Shown in pieces: positions 6,711-11,776 of a stretch of 11,776 nt of DNA (within the stretch, counting starts at the first letter, position 1; every line of letters starts with the position of its first letter). Source of the stretch: Spongiicolonus versatilis (GTDB taxonomy: Bacteria; Pseudomonadota; Gammaproteobacteria; Arenicellales; Spongiicolonaceae); contig JAPYMU010000115.1 of assembly GCA_028286165.1 (NCBI GenBank), forward strand, positions 1-11,776, written 5' to 3'. Both the position numbers and the translations under genes were made by a program. The notes below the pieces were generated by a model. The model worked only from the letters and a program-made list of their open reading frames with translations. It was not told the origin of the DNA and ran no database searches.

Positions 6711-7456
6711 AAATTCAAAAACTTTGCCTGGGCTACGGCCGGAAGCAAGTTCTGGAAAATCTGGATGTCATTTTCCAGAAAGGCATTACCTGCCTGCTTG
6801 GCAGAAATGGAGCCGGCAAATCGTCTTTGCTTAAGGCAATCTTTGGCCTCGTCAATGTGCAGGGAGAGATTTTCCACAATGGAAAAATTATTGACCGGGC
6901 GTTCATTCGCGATGAAATCAGTTATATTCCCCAAAGCGCGCAGGCGGTATCCAATATCAGTGTTTTTGACGTTGTTCTGTTGGGCGATGTTTTTTCCCTG
7001 CGGTTCATGGTGGCCGAGGAAATCAAGGAGAAAGCGAAAAGCATTCTGTCAGCCCTCGGAATACGGCATTTAATGCATCATCCCGTCAGTGCGTTAAGTG
7101 GCGGCGAAAAGCAAATTGTCTTTTTGGCCCAGGCGCTGATAAAGAATCCCAAGGTACTGTTGCTGGATGAGCCGGCATCTTCCCTGGATATATACAATCA
7201 AATTAAAGTCATGAAAATGCTGCGGCAACTTAAGGATTTGATTGTCATCGTCGCCGCTCACGACTTAAATTTGTCCCTTAAATTCAGCGATGAAATTGTT
7301 TTGCTGGACAATTGCAACGTTGTTTATCAGGGCGCGCCGGAGTGTTTTGACAATGCTCTTATTGAAAAAATTTACCAGGTCAAATCACATTCCATATGTG
7401 AAAACAACGTGCGGGGATTTTTATACACCGATATCGTTGATGAGTCTCATGATTAG
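6701..7456 (+). CDS. ATP-binding subunit of the metal-chelate ABC importer
   Basis: This cytoplasmic ATPase powers the importer formed with the two preceding gene products. The 251 residues contain Walker A GRNGAGKS (34-41), the Q-loop Q78 in YIPQ, the signature LSGGE (132-136), Walker B VLLLDEP (152-158) and the switch histidine H187 in AAHDLN. This order and length are typical of FecE/BtuD-type ATPases. The ATG at 6701 lies inside the permease gene, giving a 10-base overlap and probably coupled translation. No strong Shine-Dalgarno precedes it. The last 40 or so residues after QGAPECF are variable tail. Base composition is AT-rich like the rest of the operon. The gene ends 37 bases from the stop of the convergent, GC-rich ligase gene. 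Confidence 0.93.
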   Translation: MALKIQKLCLGYGRKQVLENLDVIFQKGITCLLGRNGAGKSSLLKAIFGLVNVQGEIFHNGKIIDRAFIRDEISYIPQSAQAVSNISVFDVVLLGDVFSLRFMVAEEIKEKAKSILSALGIRHLMHHPVSALSGGEKQIVFLAQALIKNPKVLLLDEPASSLDIYNQIKVMKMLRQLKDLIVIVAAHDLNLSLKFSDEIVLLDNCNVVYQGAPECFDNALIEKIYQVKSHSICENNVRGFLYTDIVDESHD

Positions 7457-7487
7457 GGAAATGTCTGCCGATTCAGCAACCATTTCC
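7457..7487. terminator. Weak hairpin between convergent genes
   Basis: GGAAATG (7457-7463) pairs perfectly with CATTTCC (7481-7487). Inside it, TGC (7466-7468) can pair with GCA (7476-7478) across a 7-base loop, leaving a 2x2 internal mismatch. It sits directly after the importer operon stop and before the stop of the opposing ligase gene, where a two-way terminator is expected. Neither strand has a T-run after the stem and the stem is AT-rich, so termination strength is doubtful. Confidence 0.3.
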
Positions 7488-7493
7488 GCGCAG

Positions 7494-9128
7494 TTAATCC
7501 ATCTCCCCGGCCCTCTCCCGCAGCACAAATTTCTGAATCTTCCCGGTGGAAGTCTTCGGCAGCGGCCCGAAAACCACCGTCCGCGGGATCTTAAACGACG
7601 CCAGATGGCCGCGGCACCATTGGATTATGTCTTCGGCGGAGGTTTCCTGCGCGCCGGGCTTCAGGGTGACGAAAGCGCATGGGGTTTCGCCCCATTTTTC
7701 ATCCGGGCGGGCGACCACCGCGGCTTCCATGATTTGCGGGTGTTTGTAGAGCGCCTCTTCCACTTCCAGACTGGAAATGTTTTCGCCGCCGGAGATGATG
7801 ATGTCCTTGGAGCGGTCTTTGATTTCCACATAGCCATCGGCATGCACCACGCCGAGGTCGCCGGTGTGGAACCAGCCGCCGGCGAATGCCTCGCCGCTGG
7901 CGCCGGGGTTTTTCAGGTAGCCTTTCATCACCGTGTTGCCGCGCAGCATTAACTCGCCGATGGCGGCGCCGTCCGCCGGCACCGGTTGCATGGTTTCGGG
8001 GTCGGCGACCATGGCGTCTTCCAGCGTCGCGTGGTTCACGCCCTGGCGCGCCATTTTCAGCGCCTGTTCGTCCGGTGAAAGTTCGTTCCACTGCGGCTGC
8101 CACGCGCACACCGTCGCCGGGCCGTAGGTTTCGGTCAGGCCGTAAAGGTGGGCCACGCGAAAGCCCATTTTTTCCATGGCGAGAATCACCGCGCTCGGCG
8201 GCGCCGCGCCGCCGGTTGCAACTTCCACGGTGTGCCCGAACTTCACCTTGCCGCCATCCGGCGCGTGCACCAGCATGTTCAGCACGATGGGCGCGCCGCA
8301 CATGTGGGTGACGCGGTGGTCGCGGATCATGGGGAAAATTAATTGCGGGTCCACCTGGCGCAGGCAGACATGGGTGCCGCCCACCGCGGTCACCGCCCAG
8401 GTGTAGGTCCAGCCGTTGCAGTGAAACATGGGCAGCGTCCACAGGTAAACCGAGTCGGCGGTGAGGCCGAAAGCGAGCGCGTTGCCGAGGGCGTTCAAGT
8501 AGGCGCCGCGGTGGTGGTAAACCACGCCCTTGGGGTTGCCGGTGGTGCCGGAGGTGTAGTTGAGGGAAATGCCATGCCACTCGTCGGCCGGCGGCTGCCA
8601 GTCAAATTGCGCATCCCCTTCGTCGAGAAATGCCTCGTAATTTTTTTCGCCGAGAAATTCCCCTTCGCCGGCGGCGGTGTCATCCACGTCAATGACGGTG
8701 ATTTTTTGTTTGACCTTTTTCAGCGCCTGGGAAATGACGGTTGAGAACTCACGGTCGGTGAGCAGAACTTTGGACTCGGCGTGGCTTAGGATGAAAGCGA
8801 TGGTGTCGGCGTCCAGGCGGAAGTTGAGGGCGTTCAGCACGGCGCCGCACATGGGCACGCCGTAGTGCGCCTCCAGCATCGCCGGCGCGTTGGGCGACAT
8901 CACCGACACCGTGTCGCCCTCGCCGATGCCGCGCCCGCGCAATGCGCTGCCGAGTTGGCGGCAGCGGCGGTAAAACTCGGCATATGTGCGGCGCATGTTG
9001 CCGTGGATGACGGCGCTTTTGTCCGGATACACCCGCGCCGCGCGCGCCAGAAAACTAAGCGGCGTCAGCGCGACGTAGTTGGCGGCGTTCTTGCCAAGAT
9101 TCTGCTCAAAGATGTTGGGTTTGCCCAC
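7494..9128 (-). CDS. dmdB: DmdB-like 3-methylmercaptopropionate-CoA ligase / medium-chain acyl-CoA synthetase
   Basis: This adenylate-forming ligase would activate a carboxylic acid with ATP and CoA. In the DMSP demethylation pathway DmdB converts methylmercaptopropionate to its CoA thioester. The 544-residue product has the ATP loop YTSGTTGNPKG (191-201), YGLTETYGP (329-337), TGDL (422-425), the hinge region KDRSKDIIISGGENIS (437-452) and the catalytic lysine K530 in PKTSTGKIQK. The N-terminus (NIFEQNLGKNAANYVALTPL) is the type I associate with DmdB and related medium-chain ligases. The start is GTG at 9128 because GGAGG lies 5 bases upstream and the length then fits the family (about 540). 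In-frame starts at 9161, 9206 and 9323 would add unconserved residues. DmdB homologues are broad-specificity, so the assignment rests partly on the divergent dmdA-like neighbour. A general medium-chain fatty acyl-CoA ligase is the alternative. Confidence 0.78.
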   Translation of the reverse strand: MGKPNIFEQNLGKNAANYVALTPLSFLARAARVYPDKSAVIHGNMRRTYAEFYRRCRQLGSALRGRGIGEGDTVSVMSPNAPAMLEAHYGVPMCGAVLNALNFRLDADTIAFILSHAESKVLLTDREFSTVISQALKKVKQKITVIDVDDTAAGEGEFLGEKNYEAFLDEGDAQFDWQPPADEWHGISLNYTSGTTGNPKGVVYHHRGAYLNALGNALAFGLTADSVYLWTLPMFHCNGWTYTWAVTAVGGTHVCLRQVDPQLIFPMIRDHRVTHMCGAPIVLNMLVHAPDGGKVKFGHTVEVATGGAAPPSAVILAMEKMGFRVAHLYGLTETYGPATVCAWQPQWNELSPDEQALKMARQGVNHATLEDAMVADPETMQPVPADGAAIGELMLRGNTVMKGYLKNPGASGEAFAGGWFHTGDLGVVHADGYVEIKDRSKDIIISGGENISSLEVEEALYKHPQIMEAAVVARPDEKWGETPCAFVTLKPGAQETSAEDIIQWCRGHLASFKIPRTVVFGPLPKTSTGKIQKFVLRERAGEMD

Positions 9129-9133
9129 GGCGG

Positions 9134-9138
9134 CCTCC
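9134..9138 (-). promoter_or_regulatory. Shine-Dalgarno GGAGG fixing the dmdB-like start
   Basis: Minus-strand GGAGG at 9138-9134 is 5 bases before the GTG at 9128-9126. It is the best ribosome binding site seen in the window, and it selects this GTG over the in-frame starts further upstream. Confidence 0.7.
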
Positions 9139-9142
9139 GGCT

Positions 9143-9166
9143 TTACAATGCGCTTCGCCACTGTAA
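9143..9166. promoter_or_regulatory. Interrupted palindrome, candidate operator between dmdB and dmdA
   Basis: TTACAATG (9143-9150) and CACTGTAA (9159-9166) are inverted half-sites identical at 7 of 8 positions, separated by 8 bases (CGCTTCGC). The 24-bp element is AT-richer than its surroundings and lies in the 76-bp divergent gap. It overlaps the candidate dmdB -10 on the minus strand and a TTTACA -35-like word for dmdA on the plus strand. A dimeric repressor bound here could block both genes. The regulator family cannot be named. Confidence 0.5.
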
Positions 9167-9188
9167 CACATTCGCCGCCGCTGATTAA
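9160..9188 (-). promoter_or_regulatory. Candidate extended -10 promoter for the dmdB-like gene
   Basis: On the minus strand, TGTTACAGT contains an extended -10 (TG, one base, then TACAGT at 9165-9160; 4 of 6 matches to TATAAT). A weak -35, TTAATC (9188-9183), lies 17 bases upstream. The start of transcription would fall near 9153, leaving a short leader that includes the GGAGG at 9138-9134. Confidence 0.4.
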
Positions 9189-9204
9189 CGAGCCGCCGCC
9201 GGCC

Positions 9205-10368
9205 ATGAACTTGCAAAACCCCACCCCCGCCAACCCGCAGCCGCTGACCGCTTTCAGTCCGCGCGTTCGCAAGTCGCCGTTTTTTGCCGCCACCCGCCGC
9301 CATGGTTGCAACGCGTTCACCATTTACAACCACACTTACCTGCCGCTGTATTACGCCGACCCGGTGACCGATTACCGGCGGCTGGTGGAGCATGTGAGTT
9401 TGTGGGATGTGGCGTGCCAGCGGCAGGTGGAAATCACCGGCCGCGACGCCGCGCGCTTCACCCAGATGCTGACGCCGCGCAACCTGTCGGCGGTGAAGGC
9501 CGGGCAGTGCCGGTATGTTTTGATTACCGACGAGAACGGCGGCATTATCAACGACCCGGTGCTGCTTAAACTCGGCGCCGCGCATTTCTGGCTGTCCCTC
9601 GCCGACTCTGACGTGCTGCTGTGGGCCAAAGGTCTTGCACAAAACGCCGGCATGGAAGTGAACATCACCGAGCCGGAGGTGTCGCCGTTGCAGGTGCAAG
9701 GGCCGAAGTCGCCGCAGGTGATCGCCGCCCTGTTCGGCGGTGCGGCGCGCGACTTGAAATATTTTCACTTCATGGAAGTGGAATGGAACGGCGCCAGCCT
9801 GCTGGTTTCCCGCACCGGCTGGAGCGGCGAGCGCGGCTATGAAATTTACCTGCGCGACGCGGCCCTCGGCGACGCGCTGTGGGAGGCGGTGATGGAAGCG
9901 GGCAAACCGTTCTCCATCGGCCCCGGCGCGCCGTCGCACATCCGCCGCATTGAAGGCGGCATGCTGTCCCACGGCATGGACAGCGGTTTGGACACCAACC
10001 CGTTTGAGATGGGCATGGAGCGGCTGGTGGACCTGGAACAGGACGCCGCGTTCATCGGCAAAGAGGCGCTGCGGCGCATTCGCGCCGAGGGCGTCCGGCG
10101 GCGCTTCACCGGCGTCACCATTGACGGCGCGCCGCTGGCCGCAAACGAGCACCACTGGCCGGTGCACAGCAACGGCCGGGCGGTGGGAAAACTGACCAGC
10201 ATGGTCCACTCGCCGCGCCTTGGGCAAAACATCGGCCTCGCCCTCCTCGAAACAGCGCACACCGGCCCCGGCAGCCGCGTCACCATCCACACCGACGACG
10301 GCCCGCGCGATGCCACCGTCACCGCGCTGCCGTTTTACGACCCGCAAAAAAAACTGGCCCGGGGGTGA
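9205..10368 (+). CDS. dmdA: DmdA-like DMSP demethylase (GcvT/aminomethyltransferase family)
   Basis: DmdA moves a methyl group from dimethylsulfoniopropionate to tetrahydrofolate, yielding methylmercaptopropionate and 5-methyl-THF. The 387-residue product has the GcvT fold. It looks like DmdA rather than the glycine-cleavage T protein in several segments: RVRKSPFFAATRRHG near the N-terminus, VSLWDVACQRQVEITG (64-79), RYVLITDENGGIINDPVLL (103-121; GcvT has GGIxDD with a catalytic Asp here), WLSLADSDVLLWAKG (129-143), VQGPKS (164-169), SRTGWSGERGYEIYL (202-216) and the closing PFYDP (376-380). ATG at 9205 is chosen because 42 further residues from 9079 would run over the dmdB promoter region and match nothing. 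Its Shine-Dalgarno is poor. The N-terminus before RVRKSPFF is about 15 residues longer than in the DmdA sequences I remember. The stop overlaps the next gene by 4 bases. Non-demethylating DmdA-like paralogues exist, so substrate is inferred. Confidence 0.75.
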   Translation: MNLQNPTPANPQPLTAFSPRVRKSPFFAATRRHGCNAFTIYNHTYLPLYYADPVTDYRRLVEHVSLWDVACQRQVEITGRDAARFTQMLTPRNLSAVKAGQCRYVLITDENGGIINDPVLLKLGAAHFWLSLADSDVLLWAKGLAQNAGMEVNITEPEVSPLQVQGPKSPQVIAALFGGAARDLKYFHFMEVEWNGASLLVSRTGWSGERGYEIYLRDAALGDALWEAVMEAGKPFSIGPGAPSHIRRIEGGMLSHGMDSGLDTNPFEMGMERLVDLEQDAAFIGKEALRRIRAEGVRRRFTGVTIDGAPLAANEHHWPVHSNGRAVGKLTSMVHSPRLGQNIGLALLETAHTGPGSRVTIHTDDGPRDATVTALPFYDPQKKLARG

Positions 10369-11351
10369 CGGCGGTGGACGGCGAAAAAATTCTTTTTGTT
10401 TTTCCCGGCCAGGGTTCCCAATACCCCGGCATCGGCGGTGATTTGCACGATGCATTTGCAAGTGTGCGCGAAATTTACGCGCGCGCATCGGAGGCGCTGG
10501 GCTACGACATCGCCGAACTTTCTTTCGGCGGCGGCAGCGGCGGCATTCACCGCACAAAATTCACCCAGCCGGTGCTGCTCACCCATTCGGCCGCCTGCAT
10601 GGCCGCGCTGGCCGAGCGTTGCGGCGAAGTTTGCACCGCGCACTGCGCCGCCGGCCACAGCCTCGGCGAATACAGCGCGCTGGTGGCGGCGGACAGCGTG
10701 GACTTTGCCGGCGCGCTGCGCCTGGTGCAAAAGCGCGGCGAACTCATGGGCGAACACGGCGAGGGCGAGATGACCGCGCTGCCGCTGGATGTGGAAAGCG
10801 CGCGCGCCCTTGCCGACAAATATTTCTGCGCCATCGCCGGCTGCAATCTCGCCGACCAGACCGTGGTCGGCGGCCGCGCCGAGGATCTGGAGGCGCTGGA
10901 GCGCGGCATGCAGGAACTGTATCCGAAGAAACGTTTTGCAAGATTAAAAACCGAAGGCGCGTTTCACACCTACTACATGGTGAAGGCGGCGCGTGAGTTT
11001 CGCGCGGTGCTCGCCGCCGCCGATGTGCGCCCGCCGAAAATTGAAGTGCTGTCCAACTACACCGGCGGCGGCCACGGCGGCGATGCCGACATAATCAAGT
11101 CGCGCCTGTTTTTTCAATTGTTCCACCCGGTGCAATGGCACGCCAACCTGCAAACCGCCGCCAGCGGCGGCGTCACCCGCATCGTGGAATTCGGCGGCGG
11201 CATCGGAAGCGGCGAAACCCCGGCCGAAAAACGCCCGAACCTGGAAGGCATCATCAAAAAAACCTTCCGCCGCAGCGAAAACCCGCCGGCTTACCACGCG
11301 GTGATTAACCTTGAAACGGTGAACGCCACGGCGGAGGCGCTGGGGCGGTGA
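10365..11351 (+). CDS. FabD-like malonyl-CoA:ACP acyltransferase
   Basis: This protein belongs to the malonyl/acyl-CoA:ACP transacylase family, which loads malonyl groups onto acyl carrier protein for fatty acid or polyketide synthesis. The 328 residues keep the FabD active-site set: GQGSQ (15-19), nucleophile S99 in GHSLGEY (97-103), R124 (which contacts the malonyl carboxylate in FabD), Q165 in NLADQTVVGG and H201 in AFHTYYM. PVQW is at 255-258. The C-terminal segment differs from normal FabD: the usual EVGPGKVL is EFGGGIGSGETPAEKRP (275-291), followed by a longer tail. The GTG start at 10365 overlaps the dmdA TGA as GTGA, indicating coupled translation; GTG at 10374 is a possible alternative. 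No other fab genes surround it, so it is probably not the housekeeping FabD but a paralogue serving another acyl carrier, or one with changed specificity. The acyl substrate is unknown. Confidence 0.82.
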   Translation: MTAVDGEKILFVFPGQGSQYPGIGGDLHDAFASVREIYARASEALGYDIAELSFGGGSGGIHRTKFTQPVLLTHSAACMAALAERCGEVCTAHCAAGHSLGEYSALVAADSVDFAGALRLVQKRGELMGEHGEGEMTALPLDVESARALADKYFCAIAGCNLADQTVVGGRAEDLEALERGMQELYPKKRFARLKTEGAFHTYYMVKAAREFRAVLAAADVRPPKIEVLSNYTGGGHGGDADIIKSRLFFQLFHPVQWHANLQTAASGGVTRIVEFGGGIGSGETPAEKRPNLEGIIKKTFRRSENPPAYHAVINLETVNATAEALGR

Positions 11352-11465
11352 ATGCCGGCAGGCGAACCGTGATTTATACAACCCGGTGGCGGGGGCCAAG
11401 TTCCATAATTAATCCTGCCCCTTTCTTTATGCAACTGTATCCCGGCATCCAGTCACGCCACGGCC
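11352..11465. other. Intergenic gap between convergent genes, nothing recognised
   Basis: The 114-base gap between the FabD-like stop and the DUF899 gene stop contains a short pyrimidine-rich tract (about 11413-11429) and isolated complementary words (GGCAGG at 11357-11362, CCTGCC at 11414-11419) that are too far apart for a credible terminator stem. No gene, RNA or site could be supported. Confidence 0.5.
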
Positions 11466-11776
11466 TCACCCATCATACCCATCCCGCAACCGCAGCCATT
11501 CCATGGTGAACCGCAGGCCGTCCTCGTCGCGGCCTTTGGGGAGGAGGTCGAGGTAGTGGTAGGTGTTGATGAGCATGTCCACGCCGCGGGCGTAGGCGGA
11601 GTAGGTGTGGAAGATTTCGCCGGATTCATTTTGGTAGAACACGCTCACGCCGTGGACTTCGGTCATGGTGGTTTGGCCGCCGTAGTTGTAGTCGGCGGTG
11701 CCGGACTCCACTTCTTCGGCGGTGAAAGTGACGCGGAAGTCGCGGTTGAAGTCGCTGCCGGCGGAGGACACCCACT
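11466..11776 (-). CDS. DUF899-family thioredoxin-like protein, 5' part beyond the window
   Basis: The reading frame is open to the right edge (WVSSAGSDFNRDF and onward), so only the C-terminal 102 or so codons are seen. The fragment matches the end of DUF899 proteins, a thioredoxin-fold family often annotated as predicted dithiol-disulfide oxidoreductases: GVSVFYQNESGEIFHTYSAYARG, followed by LINTYHYLDLLPKGRDEDGL and a final FTMEWLRLRDGYDG. These match the family's GVSVFY, FHTYS.YARG.D and DL.PKGRDE signatures. The GTG at 11771 is inside the conserved WVSSAGSDFN and is not the true start. The Cys-containing N-terminal part is outside the window. The gene converges on the FabD-like gene across 114 bases with no clear terminator. 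Confidence 0.85.
   Translation of the reverse strand, partial: WVSSAGSDFNRDFRVTFTAEEVESGTADYNYGGQTTMTEVHGVSVFYQNESGEIFHTYSAYARGVDMLINTYHYLDLLPKGRDEDGLRFTMEWLRLRDGYDG

Noticed and set aside
9079..9204. Longer N-terminus for the dmdA-like gene
   Set aside because: The 42 extra residues run antisense into the dmdB start and through the palindrome, and DmdA proteins start close to the RVRKSPFF segment.
9129..9323. Longer N-terminus for the dmdB-like ligase
   Set aside because: The extra 65 residues overlap dmdA coding sequence and the promoter gap and match no family feature, while GTG 9128 has GGAGG at correct spacing.
9106..10557. 483-codon open frame on the minus strand opposite dmdA
   Set aside because: It is antisense to a strongly supported gene, compositionally biased (Arg, Ala, Gly, His) and crosses two gene boundaries.
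10365..11351. Housekeeping fabD assignment with gene symbol
   Set aside because: Family and active site fit FabD, but the C-terminus diverges and no fabH, fabG or acpP is adjacent, so the symbol was withheld.
11352..11465. Intrinsic terminator after the FabD-like gene
   Set aside because: The only complementary words are 6-7 bases long and 51 or more bases apart, which is expected by chance.

Overview
The window is 11.8 kb of dense, mostly very GC-rich bacterial DNA. It carries ten protein-coding genes and no RNA genes, insertion sequences or CRISPR. FabI is close to the proteobacterial type, and a pair of genes resembling the DMSP (dimethylsulfoniopropionate) demethylation enzymes DmdA and DmdB is present. 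Together they suggest a GC-rich, probably marine Pseudomonadota. I cannot place it below that level.

Left part (1-4459): fabI on the + strand meets a three-gene minus-strand operon tail to tail. In transcription order the operon is a cystathionine gamma-lyase/synthase-family PLP enzyme, an ArgE-family deacetylase that has lost its first third including the first metal-binding motif, and a thiamine-diphosphate (ThDP) enzyme of the acetolactate-synthase-like family. The PLP gene has a perfect TATAAT so close to its ATG that the mRNA may be leaderless. fabI has a similar arrangement.

Middle (4548-7456): a compact + strand operon encodes a periplasmic metal-chelate binding protein, a FecCD-type permease and an ABC ATPase. 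Together they form one iron-siderophore/cobalamin-type importer. This block is visibly richer in A+T than both flanks and looks acquired. No outer-membrane receptor or TonB lies in the window.

Right part (7494-11351): a DmdB-like acyl-CoA ligase gene (minus) and a DmdA-like tetrahydrofolate-dependent demethylase gene (plus) diverge from a 76-bp gap. The gap contains an imperfect palindrome over the likely promoters. In the DMSP pathway DmdA makes methylmercaptopropionate and DmdB activates it to the CoA thioester; DmdC and DmdD are not in the window. A FabD-like acyltransferase gene overlaps the end of dmdA by 4 bp and is probably co-translated. A DUF899-family thioredoxin-like gene (minus) runs off the right edge.

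The most noteworthy points are the divergent dmdB / dmdA-acyltransferase unit with its candidate operator, the argE truncation immediately behind an intact PLP-enzyme gene, and the AT-rich importer island. No stretch over 300 bases lacks a gene.
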